A stretch of 64,000 bases of DNA, from contig NZ_CYGY02000075.1 in assembly GCF_900007165.1 (NCBI RefSeq), positions 65,113 to 129,112 on the forward strand. Direction: 5' to 3'. Below the pieces are notes generated by a model. That model did not search any database, was not told the origin of the DNA, and worked only from the letters and a program-made list of their open reading frames with translations. Both the position numbers and the translations under genes were made by a program. Shown piece after piece: positions 1 to 8,838 of this stretch (position 1 is the stretch's first letter; each line of letters starts with the position of its first letter). The DNA comes from Paraburkholderia piptadeniae. Lineage in GTDB: Bacteria; Pseudomonadota; Gammaproteobacteria; Burkholderiales; Burkholderiaceae.

Positions 1-539
1 ACGGTCTTCCTACTCTCACGACCAATTGTTCGAACAACTACGGTCCTTATCAGTTTCCCGAGAAGCTGATCCCGCTGTCGATCACGCGGGCTATCCAGGG
101 CGAGAAGCTGCCGGTGTACGGCGACGGCAAGAACGTGCGCGACTGGCTGTACGTCGGCGACCACTGCGCCGCGATCCGCACCGTGCTGGAAAGGGGAGTC
201 GTCGGACGTACCTACAATATCGGCGGCTGGAACGAGAAGACGAACATCGACGTCGTGCGCACGATCTGCGATGTGCTCGACGAGTTGCGCCCGGCAACAT
301 CGGGTGGTTGTTACGCAGAACAGATCGAGTTCGTCAAGGACCGCCCCGGACACGACCGGCGCTATGCGATCGATGCGTCGCTGATCGAGCGCGAACTGGG
401 CTGGCGGCCCGCCGAGACCTTCGAAACGGGCATCCGGAAAACGGTGGCCTGGTATCTGGACAATGCCGGGTGGGTCGATGGTGTAACGAGCGGAAGCTAT
501 CGAGACTGGTTGGACACGCACTACGCGCGGTCGAACTGA
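1..539 (+). CDS. rfbB: dTDP-glucose 4,6-dehydratase, C-terminal part
   Basis: This is the 3' half of rfbB, cut by the window edge; the reading frame is open from base 3 and leaves 178 residues of a protein usually about 350 long. The enzyme converts dTDP-glucose to dTDP-4-keto-6-deoxyglucose, step two of dTDP-L-rhamnose synthesis in the cytosol. The substrate-domain motif [19 protein letters not shown] and the later [17 protein letters not shown] are typical of RfbB. The NAD-binding Rossmann region and the catalytic YxxxK lie upstream, outside the window. rfbA follows after 9 bp, so the four rhamnose genes appear co-transcribed in the order B-A-C, with D after a gap. Confidence 0.95.
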   Translation, partial: GLPTLTTNCSNNYGPYQFPEKLIPLSITRAIQGEKLPVYGDGKNVRDWLYVGDHCAAIRTVLERGVVGRTYNIGGWNEKTNIDVVRTICDVLDELRPATSGGCYAEQIEFVKDRPGHDRRYAIDASLIERELGWRPAETFETGIRKTVAWYLDNAGWVDGVTSGSYRDWLDTHYARSN

Positions 540-548
540 GGGCACGAT

Positions 549-1430
549 ATGGCACGTAAGGGAATCATTCTCGCGGGCGGGTCGGGGACTCGCCTTTACC
601 CTATCACGCACGCGGTGTCGAAGCAGCTGCTGCCCGTGTACGACAAGCCGATGATCTACTATCCGCTGTCGACACTGATGCTGTCCGGCGTACGCGATGT
701 GCTTATCATCTCGACGCCCGACGATACGCCGCGCTTCCAGGCGATGCTGGGCGACGGCAGCCGGTGGGGCATGCAGATCCAGTACGCCGTGCAGCCATCT
801 CCGGATGGCCTCGCGCAGGCATTTCTCATCGGGCGCCACTTCATTGGCAACGACGTTTGCGCGCTGATTCTCGGCGACAACGTTTTCTATGGGCACGATC
901 TTGCGCGGCAGCTCGTCACCGCGAACGCGCACGTCAATGGCGCGACGGTCTTTGCCTATCACGTCAATGATCCTGAGCGATACGGTGTCGTCGAATTCGA
1001 TGCGCAGTTCCGCGCGCTCTCGATCGAAGAGAAGCCCGCGCAGCCGAGATCGAACTACGCCGTCACGGGCCTATATTTTTACGACAACGACGTCTGTGAG
1101 ATCGCTGCGAGTATCAAGCCTTCAGCCCGCGGCGAGCTGGAAATTACCGACGTCAACTCCCATTATCTGAACGCCGGCAAGCTGCGAGTTGAGATCATGG
1201 GGCGTGGCTACGCGTGGCTCGACACGGGAACGCACGATTCGCTGATCGACGCGGCCACGTTCATCGCGACCTTGCAGAAGCGTCAGGGCCTCGTGGTTGC
1301 CTGTCCGGAAGAAATCGCCTTCCGCAACGGGTGGATCGCGGCGGAAGATGTCGCAAGGCTCGCCGCGCCGCTGACCAAAAACGCTTACGGCAAGTACCTT
1401 TTGAAGCTGTTGACCGAGCCCGCCGCATGA
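549..1430 (+). CDS. rfbA: glucose-1-phosphate thymidylyltransferase
   Basis: A 293-residue protein, the normal RfbA length. It joins dTTP and glucose-1-phosphate to make dTDP-glucose, the first committed step towards dTDP-L-rhamnose. The nucleotide-binding signature [20 protein letters not shown] sits at residues 11-30, and the following [16 protein letters not shown] is classical for the family. It begins 9 bp after rfbB and its TGA overlaps the rfbC start in an ATGA arrangement, suggesting translational coupling. Nothing looks damaged. Confidence 0.97.
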   Translation: MARKGIILAGGSGTRLYPITHAVSKQLLPVYDKPMIYYPLSTLMLSGVRDVLIISTPDDTPRFQAMLGDGSRWGMQIQYAVQPSPDGLAQAFLIGRHFIGNDVCALILGDNVFYGHDLARQLVTANAHVNGATVFAYHVNDPERYGVVEFDAQFRALSIEEKPAQPRSNYAVTGLYFYDNDVCEIAASIKPSARGELEITDVNSHYLNAGKLRVEIMGRGYAWLDTGTHDSLIDAATFIATLQKRQGLVVACPEEIAFRNGWIAAEDVARLAAPLTKNAYGKYLLKLLTEPAA

Positions 1431-1978
1431 AAATTTCCATTATTGCCACTTCGTTGCCGGAAGTGAAAATCGTCGAGCCAAAAGTGTTCGGGGACGAGAG
1501 AGGCTTTTTTTTCGAGAGCTTCAACGAGCAGGAATTCGCTCAAGCGATAGGTGAGCAGGTCAAATTCGTGCAGGACAACCACTCGCGCTCCACGAAGAAC
1601 GTACTGAGGGGCCTGCATTATCAGATTCAGCGAGCGCAAGGCAAGCTCGTGCGCGTGATCGCCGGTGAGGTCTTCGATGTGGCCGTCGACATGCGCAGAT
1701 CGTCACCGAATTTCGGCAGGTGGACGGGGCATCGTCTGAGTGCCGACAATAAGCGCCAGATGTGGATCCCGCCGGGCTTCGCACATGGCTTCTTTGTCTT
1801 GTCCGAAGCCGCCGACTTCCTTTACAAGACGACTGATTACTGGTTTGCGGAACACGAGCGCTGCGTCGCGTGGAACGATCCGGAGATCGGGATCGACTGG
1901 CCCTTGGATGCCCCGCCGATTCTGGCGACGAAGGACGCGGCAGGCAAACGCTTTGCCGACGCCGAGGCCTACGACTGA
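1427..1978 (+). CDS. rfbC: dTDP-4-dehydrorhamnose 3,5-epimerase
   Basis: A 183-residue cupin-fold epimerase that acts at C3 and C5 of dTDP-4-keto-6-deoxyglucose. I placed the start at the ATG that overlaps the rfbA stop (ATGA), because it gives the family's usual length and the expected N-terminus; an upstream in-frame start would only add rfbA-overlapping sequence. The motif [11 protein letters not shown] carries the catalytic histidine, and [14 protein letters not shown] is the second conserved cupin segment. It ends the tightly packed rfbBAC block; rfbD follows after 176 bp. Confidence 0.96.
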   Translation: MKISIIATSLPEVKIVEPKVFGDERGFFFESFNEQEFAQAIGEQVKFVQDNHSRSTKNVLRGLHYQIQRAQGKLVRVIAGEVFDVAVDMRRSSPNFGRWTGHRLSADNKRQMWIPPGFAHGFFVLSEAADFLYKTTDYWFAEHERCVAWNDPEIGIDWPLDAPPILATKDAAGKRFADAEAYD

Positions 1979-2057
1979 CCGTCCGGAAGAGGGACACGCA
2001 GGCGATGCGTTTGCGCCCTGAATTAGGGGCGGGATTGTATCAGTTCGTTACGACCGC

Positions 2058-2086
2058 TTCGGCCGCCGGCCGGGCGAATCTATAAT
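2058..2086 (+). promoter_or_regulatory. candidate sigma70 promoter before rfbD
   Basis: A perfect TATAAT at 2081-2086 stands 17 bp after TTCGGC at 2058-2063 (3 of 6 matches to the -35 consensus), 68 bp before the rfbD ATG. It lies in the 176-bp gap between rfbC and rfbD, so rfbD and wzm may have their own transcript. The -10 box is strong and the -35 box weak; the call is inferred from sequence alone. Confidence 0.4.
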
Positions 2087-2154
2087 TTGCGGCTTGACGC
2101 AGATCTCGATTCGGTAAGAACGACGCGCCGAGCGCCAATTGGTATTTTTTACTC

Positions 2155-3075
2155 ATGACTGATCGCCGTGAACCTGTCGTTCTAGTGACCGGCGTGACCG
2201 GGCAGGTTGGCGCTGAATTGCTATTGCGTCTGCGCAATGACATACGGGCGGTTGGGGTCGACCGGAATCAGCTCGATTTGTCGGATTTGGGGCAAATTCG
2301 ACGTGTGATCTCGGACGTCTGTCCTTCGATCATTCTGAACGCCGCTGCCTATACGGCCGTCGATCAGGCTGAAAGCGACCAGAGCAAGGCGATGCGCATC
2401 AATGGCGAGGCTCCGGGTGTGCTGGCCGAGGAAGCACGTCGGATCGGCGCACTGCTTGTTCACTATTCGACAGACTATGTATTCGACGGTACGAAGGACG
2501 GTGCCTATGACGAAACCGATCTTCCGAACCCGCTGAATGTGTACGGGGCGACGAAGCTCGCTGGCGAACGTGCCATTGCGCAGGTAGGTGGTGCGTGGGC
2601 TGTACTGCGGACCAGCTGGGTGTACGGCATGCACGGCAAGAACTTTCTCTTGACCATGCTGCGTCTTGCACAGCAAAAGTCTGAGCTTTCCGTAGTCGCA
2701 GACCAGTTCGGTGCGCCCACCTGGTCGCGAACAATAGCCGAAATGACGGCACGCATGCTTGAGCAGCCGTCCGGTGGACTGGCGGCGGCACGGGAAGCGT
2801 GGATAGACCGCAGCGGTGTCTATCACCTGACAACTGCGGGTGCAACGAGCTGGGCGGGATTCGCGCAGGCGATTTTCGCTCACGCTGGATTAAGTGCGCC
2901 GCCGACCGTGCTGCCGATTTCGACGGATCAGTACCCGACGCCTGCGCGGCGCCCACACAACTCGCGGTTATCGAATGCGAAGTTGACCGAGGTTTTCGGA
3001 ATCCGGCCGCCGCAGTGGGACGATGAACTGGGCCGCTGCCTGACGGTGCTGCGCGCGGCTCGCGAGGGAAGATAA
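2155..3075 (+). CDS. rfbD: dTDP-4-dehydrorhamnose reductase
   Basis: A 306-residue SDR enzyme that reduces dTDP-4-keto-L-rhamnose to dTDP-L-rhamnose, the last step of the pathway. The Rossmann motif VTGVTGQVGAEL is near residues 10-21; STDYVFDGTK and the YGATKLAGE segment supply the catalytic Thr/Tyr/Lys residues. No strong Shine-Dalgarno sequence precedes the ATG. The gene is separated from rfbC by a gap with a possible promoter and is followed after about 150 bp by the exporter permease, which links rhamnose synthesis to glycan export. Confidence 0.95.
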   Translation: MTDRREPVVLVTGVTGQVGAELLLRLRNDIRAVGVDRNQLDLSDLGQIRRVISDVCPSIILNAAAYTAVDQAESDQSKAMRINGEAPGVLAEEARRIGALLVHYSTDYVFDGTKDGAYDETDLPNPLNVYGATKLAGERAIAQVGGAWAVLRTSWVYGMHGKNFLLTMLRLAQQKSELSVVADQFGAPTWSRTIAEMTARMLEQPSGGLAAAREAWIDRSGVYHLTTAGATSWAGFAQAIFAHAGLSAPPTVLPISTDQYPTPARRPHNSRLSNAKLTEVFGIRPPQWDDELGRCLTVLRAAREGR

Positions 3076-3227
3076 CGATCCGGCCCTTCGGAACCTGGCA
3101 GGTTGCCTCCCGACCAGACGATAACGGACAATAGCGTGCGTCCGATCTGCCCTATGGCTGCTGCAGGTCGGCGTCATCTGCGGAATGGCGTCCCATTCCC
3201 CTCGCGACAATTGATTGAGGGCAAGAC

Positions 3228-4022
3228 TTGAGTGCTTTGTTGAGTGCCGTCTTACGGTACAGGGGCTTCATTATCGGAAGCGTAAAGCGTGAATTTCAGA
3301 CACGCTATCGCACGAGCATGCTGGGTGCGGCGTGGCTGGTGCTGCAGCCACTCGCCATGATTCTCGTGTACACCGTGATTTTCGCGGGTGTGATGAAGTC
3401 ACGGATGCCGGGCGTCCAAAGCACGTTCGGCTACAGCATTTACCTGTGCGCCGGCATTCTGACCTGGGGCCTCTTTGCCGAGATCGTCTCGCGTGCGCAG
3501 AATGTGTTCGTTGAAAACGCAAATTTGTTAAAGAAGCTCAGTTTTCCGCGGATCGCGCTACCTGTGATCGTGACCGTATCCGCCTTGGTGAACTTTGGAA
3601 TTATCTTTTCGCTGTTCACGATATTCCTGATATTGAGCGGCAACTTCCCCGGAATTCCTTTCGTCGCACTGATCCCGCTCCTGGTCGTTCAGACCATCTT
3701 CGCAATTGGTCTTGGCATCTCGCTTGGCGTCCTCAACGTTTTCTTTCGCGACGTCGGGCAGTTTATGACGATTTTTCTGCAGTTCTGGTTCTGGTTCACA
3801 CCGGTCGTCTATCCGTGGCATGCGCTGCCCGACGAGGCCAAGGCGCTCGTGAAGTTCAATCCAATGGCCGACCTCATCATGGGCTATCAGGCCATTCTCG
3901 TGAACCGCGAATGGCCAGACTGGAGCGTTGTCTGGCCCGTGCTTGTGGCCGGTCTGCTGCTGTGCGCATTTGGCCTTTATCTGTTCCGCCGGCACGCGGC
4001 GGAAATGGTCGACGAACTGTAG
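3228..4022 (+). CDS. wzm: polysaccharide ABC transporter permease (Wzm type)
   Basis: A 264-residue inner-membrane protein of the ABC-2 type, predicted to form the channel that moves undecaprenyl-linked O-polysaccharide to the periplasm with the ATPase encoded at 6.3 kb. The amphipathic entry QTRYRTSMLGAAWLVLQPL is characteristic, and about six hydrophobic segments follow, including one rich in aromatics (FLQFWFWFTPVVYPW). The start is a TTG with GAGGG six bases upstream; I see no ATG that would fit. The ATPase partner is three genes away, after gmd and rmd. Confidence 0.92.
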   Translation: MSALLSAVLRYRGFIIGSVKREFQTRYRTSMLGAAWLVLQPLAMILVYTVIFAGVMKSRMPGVQSTFGYSIYLCAGILTWGLFAEIVSRAQNVFVENANLLKKLSFPRIALPVIVTVSALVNFGIIFSLFTIFLILSGNFPGIPFVALIPLLVVQTIFAIGLGISLGVLNVFFRDVGQFMTIFLQFWFWFTPVVYPWHALPDEAKALVKFNPMADLIMGYQAILVNREWPDWSVVWPVLVAGLLLCAFGLYLFRRHAAEMVDEL

Positions 4023-4074
4023 GGTCCACGCCGTTGGCTATCTTCCGGCGGGCGGATGCGGGAGGTCCGTCGGC

Positions 4075-5183
<1,109 letters not shown>

Positions 5184-5184
5184 G

Positions 5185-6069
5185 ATGCCTATGCGCCGTG
5201 TTTTGATTACAGGTGCCCATGGCTTCACGGGCTCGTATGTTCGAGACGAACTGGTCAGCGCCGGTTATCAGGTCACAGGCACGTGTGTCGGCGGTCTTCC
5301 GCGCGAAGGCGAGTTGCGGCTCGATATTACTTCGCTCAACGATTGCCGGCACGTGATCGAAACGGTCCGCCCGGACTTCATTGTTCATCTGGCCGCGATC
5401 AGCTTTGTCGCGCATGAAGTGCCGCTCGACATGTACCAGGTCAACGTGCTTGGCACGTTGAATCTGTTGCAGGCCTGCGCGGATGTCGGCCACCGGCCGG
5501 ACAAGATTCTCATCGTCAGTAGCGCGAACGTCTATGGCAACGCTGGCGGTGTGATCGAGGAAAGCATCACGCCAGCGCCAGTGAATCACTACGCGGCGAG
5601 CAAGCTCGCGATGGAAAACTTGGTCAGAACATGGTTCGACCGGTTGCCGATCGTGATGGTGCGTCCTTTCAACTACACGGGGCGTGGGCAGGCTGCCCGC
5701 TTTCTGATTCCGAAGATCGTGTGGCACTTCGTCAATCACCGCCCGGTCATCGAACTGGGCAATCTGGACGTTGCGCGAGACTTCTCCGATGTCCGGACGG
5801 TGGCGAAGCTCTATCGCGCGTTGCTCGAGTCGGACGCGCAATCGGAAGTGGTCAATATTTGCAGCGGCAAGCCTTATACGCTGGAAGAAGTGCTGGAAAT
5901 GGTGCGAGTGGCTTCTGGCCACGATCTGAAAGTCCAGGTCAATCCAGCATTCGTGCGACAAAACGAAGTCAAGACGCTGGTCGGCTCGCCCGACAAACTG
6001 CACGCACTGGCCCCGGGTATTGAGCCGATCGATATGCGGGCTACGATCAACTGGATGGTCAAGGGCTGA
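5185..6069 (+). CDS. rmd: GDP-6-deoxy-D-mannose (GDP-4-keto) reductase
   Basis: A 294-residue SDR reductase that would reduce the Gmd product to GDP-D-rhamnose. It has ITGAHGFTGSYV near residue 8, SSANVYG in the middle and NHYAASKLAMENL with the catalytic YxxxK. Position one base after gmd and the similarity to Rmd rather than to fucose synthase (which would be an epimerase-reductase) support the D-rhamnose assignment. GDP-talose synthesis by a related reductase cannot be excluded from sequence alone. Confidence 0.88.
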   Translation: MPMRRVLITGAHGFTGSYVRDELVSAGYQVTGTCVGGLPREGELRLDITSLNDCRHVIETVRPDFIVHLAAISFVAHEVPLDMYQVNVLGTLNLLQACADVGHRPDKILIVSSANVYGNAGGVIEESITPAPVNHYAASKLAMENLVRTWFDRLPIVMVRPFNYTGRGQAARFLIPKIVWHFVNHRPVIELGNLDVARDFSDVRTVAKLYRALLESDAQSEVVNICSGKPYTLEEVLEMVRVASGHDLKVQVNPAFVRQNEVKTLVGSPDKLHALAPGIEPIDMRATINWMVKG

Positions 6070-6278
6070 ACTGCAGCAGGCCCACGCGGGGCGGGAAATG
6101 TTGTCGACCGGTCTGGAAGGTTGGAACAGATGGCGGCGCGAAGCGTTGATCCTGAGATTCGGTCAGGAGCAACGGCGCGCCGCCGCTGCACATGTGGACG
6201 ATGCAGTTGACCGATGCGTATGCATGGGTCGAGTTCCAGTCTTTCGAGCCAGCAACTCGATAAGCGGATCAAATATTC

Positions 6279-7502
6279 ATGGGCAGTATCTCAGTACAGA
6301 AGGTCAGTAAGGCGTACAAGCAATACCCGTCTCGCTTCGGGCGCCTCATCGAATGGGTTTCGCCCGTCGCGGTCACTCGTCACAACGTGAAATGGGTGCT
6401 GCGCGACATCAGCTTTGAAGTTAAGCAGGGCGAGGCGATCGGCATTGTCGGCATCAACGGCGCGGGCAAGAGCACGCTGCTCAAGATGATTACGGGAACC
6501 ACCCAGCCGACGAGTGGCAACATCACGATGACGGGCCGCGTGGCCGCGATGCTGGAGCTTGGCATGGGCTTTCACCCCGACTTCACGGGGCGTCAGAACG
6601 TCCTGATGGCGGGTCAGTTGCTCGGCTATAGCATCGACGAGATCAACGCGAACATGCGCAAGATCGAAGACTTCGCAGAAATCGGCGATGCCATCGACCA
6701 GCCCGTGCGCGTGTATTCGAGCGGTATGCAGATGCGACTTGCGTTCAGCGTCGCCACGTTTCACCGGCCCGATATTCTGATCGTCGACGAAGCGTTGTCG
6801 GTTGGTGATGCCTATTTTCAGCACAAGAGCTTTGACCGCATCCGTTCGTACCGGGAAGAAGGGACGACGCTGCTGATCGTCTCACACGACAAGTCCGCGA
6901 TCCAGGCGATATGCGACCGGGCCATCCTGTTGAATGGCGGGAGTCTGGTCAAGGAAGGACCGCCCGAGGAGATATTCGATTACTACAATGCGCTGCTGGC
7001 CGACAAGGAGGCGGCGTCGGTAACGCAATCGGTTACGCGCGAAGGCAAGACGCAGATCGTGTCGGGTTCCGGCGAGGCAACCATAGCGGACATCCGTTTG
7101 ATCGATTCCGAGGGCAATGCGAGCGAGATTCTCGATGTCGGCGCTCCTGCCGTGCTCGAGATCGAGGTCGCGGTCCATGCCGCGGTTGAAGAACTCGTGC
7201 TTGGTTACATGATCAAGGATCGCCTTGGCCAAACCATTTTCGGCACGAACACGCATCACCTTGAGCAGTCGGCGAAATCGGTAATTGCAGGGGACCGCAT
7301 TCGATATCAGTTCACCTTCCCCATGAACCTCGGCGAAGGTACCTACTCGATTGCGACCGCGCTTCATGCAGGGCATTCGCACGTCGGCGCGAACTACGAA
7401 TGGCGGGACCTGGCCGTTGTTTTCCAGGTATTGAATATGTCTAAAAGAAAGTTCGTCGGCTGCACGTGGATCGAGCCCGAGTTGAACGTCGAACGTCGCT
7501 AA
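6279..7502 (+). CDS. wzt: polysaccharide ABC transporter ATP-binding protein with C-terminal glycan-binding domain (Wzt type)
   Basis: A 407-residue ATPase partner of the permease at 3.2 kb. Residues 1 to about 240 form the nucleotide-binding domain: Walker A GINGAGKSTLL, signature YSSGMQMRLAF and Walker B ILIVDEALSVGD. Residues about 260-407 form an extra beta-rich domain of the Wzt_C type, including LGYMIKDRLGQTIFGTNTHH, which in characterised systems reads the capped non-reducing end of the O-chain before export. That suits the methyltransferase gene 21 bp downstream. A 209-bp gap upstream contains no gene. Confidence 0.93.
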   Translation: MGSISVQKVSKAYKQYPSRFGRLIEWVSPVAVTRHNVKWVLRDISFEVKQGEAIGIVGINGAGKSTLLKMITGTTQPTSGNITMTGRVAAMLELGMGFHPDFTGRQNVLMAGQLLGYSIDEINANMRKIEDFAEIGDAIDQPVRVYSSGMQMRLAFSVATFHRPDILIVDEALSVGDAYFQHKSFDRIRSYREEGTTLLIVSHDKSAIQAICDRAILLNGGSLVKEGPPEEIFDYYNALLADKEAASVTQSVTREGKTQIVSGSGEATIADIRLIDSEGNASEILDVGAPAVLEIEVAVHAAVEELVLGYMIKDRLGQTIFGTNTHHLEQSAKSVIAGDRIRYQFTFPMNLGEGTYSIATALHAGHSHVGANYEWRDLAVVFQVLNMSKRKFVGCTWIEPELNVERR

Positions 7503-7523
7503 GGTCGGAACGCGGGGAATTAT

Positions 7524-8813
7524 ATGGTATCGGATGATTTTTATCGTGCGCTGGAAGATCGCTTCCGCGGTAGTCGTGATGTCATCAAACGGCGGCAAAG
7601 TGTCTATATGCCGTTCGTGGAAGCACTGTCGACCCGCATCGGCAAGAAGATGCTCGACGTGGGATGCGGGCGCGCTGAATGGCTTGAATTGCTAAAGGAA
7701 CGCGGGATCGAGTCTGAAGGGCTGGATCTGAACGAAGATTTCGTGCGGGCCGGTCAGGAAATGGGGCTGTCGGTGTTCAGGGCTGACGCGATGGAACATC
7801 TGCGAGCACAGGCGGACGGGGCATATGCGTTCATCAGCGCGTTTCATGTGGTCGAGCACCTGGGCTTCAACAATCTTCTTGCGTTTTTGAAGGAAGCTCA
7901 TCGTGTCGTCGATGACGGTGGCGCGATTTTGCTGGAAACGCCTAACCCGGCCAATCTCGTCGTCGGCGCGTGCAACTTCTATCTGGATCCGACGCATGAA
8001 CGCCCCATTCCATCTATTTTGCTCAGCTTTGCAGCGGAGTATTCTGGGTTCGAGCGCGTAGTGGTGGTTCCCGTCAATCGGGGTGAATTGCATAACGACC
8101 TTCAACTCATGCCGGGTGAGTTGACGGGTGCGACAGTTATAAACAAAGTGGTTTCGGCTCTGGATCAAAATCTGATGCAGGCGCCGGACTACGCGATCAT
8201 TGCTTTCAAGAAACAGGATGCTGATCTGATCAGGATCGCTGAGTCACTCGTGAGCGCTTCTCCACTCTCGACCTCGAAGGAAGAGGAGGAAGACGTGAAT
8301 GCATTGATTGAAAGAGTGCTTGAGGCTGAGAAGGAAGCTGTGCTGTGGCGCGAGAAAGCGGCGCAGACGGCGGAGTCGTTGCGCCGGGCCGAGCAAGCTG
8401 CCGTCGATGCGCAGTCGCGTGCGGCCGCTGCCGAAGCCGACGCCAACAGTGCGAAGCAACAGGTTGTAGCGTTGGTTAACAGTACCACGTGGCGGATGAT
8501 GGGTCCTGTTCGAGGCGCCGTGCAGGTCCTGAAGACAGTTGGCTTTTCGCGTGCGGGTGCGAAGCGTGTCGCGAAACCGGTGCTTGTTCGAGGCGCGGCT
8601 TTCTTGCACGCGCACCCGAAGCTGAAAGATCGTGTTGCGTGGACATTGCGGCGCTTCCCCGCGCTGCGGTCGAGGCTAGTCGGCATCGCCGGCAATGAGG
8701 CGCTCGGTACGGCGCCCGCTGCGCCCGCAGTTGAGTCCGTCGAGCAATTAACGGCACGAGCTCGGACCGTCTATCAGGATCTGTTGCAGTCAAAGAAGTC
8801 AAACCATCGGTAA
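7524..8813 (+). CDS. O-chain methyltransferase with coiled-coil tail (WbdD-like, no kinase)
   Basis: A 429-residue protein. Residues about 25-200 are a class I SAM methyltransferase: MLDVGCGRAEWLELL is motif I, with HVVEHLGFNN and a proline-rich ETPNP motif later. Residues about 255-315 are a charged alanine/glutamate-rich coiled coil, ending in NSTTWRMMGPVR, a motif frequent in O-antigen processing proteins. Next to a Wzt with a reader domain, it probably caps the polymer and sets its length, as WbdD does in E. coli O9a, but I see no kinase domain. Terminal methylation is an inference from context. Confidence 0.82.
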   Translation: MVSDDFYRALEDRFRGSRDVIKRRQSVYMPFVEALSTRIGKKMLDVGCGRAEWLELLKERGIESEGLDLNEDFVRAGQEMGLSVFRADAMEHLRAQADGAYAFISAFHVVEHLGFNNLLAFLKEAHRVVDDGGAILLETPNPANLVVGACNFYLDPTHERPIPSILLSFAAEYSGFERVVVVPVNRGELHNDLQLMPGELTGATVINKVVSALDQNLMQAPDYAIIAFKKQDADLIRIAESLVSASPLSTSKEEEEDVNALIERVLEAEKEAVLWREKAAQTAESLRRAEQAAVDAQSRAAAAEADANSAKQQVVALVNSTTWRMMGPVRGAVQVLKTVGFSRAGAKRVAKPVLVRGAAFLHAHPKLKDRVAWTLRRFPALRSRLVGIAGNEALGTAPAAPAVESVEQLTARARTVYQDLLQSKKSNHR

Positions 8814-8838
8814 CCGATAACTACTCGCCAGAATAACT

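Noticed and set aside
1978-2057. Hairpin after rfbC (CGCCC...GGGCG) as a terminator
   Set aside because: The stem is only 5 bp with no T-run; it is not enough to call termination between rfbC and rfbD.
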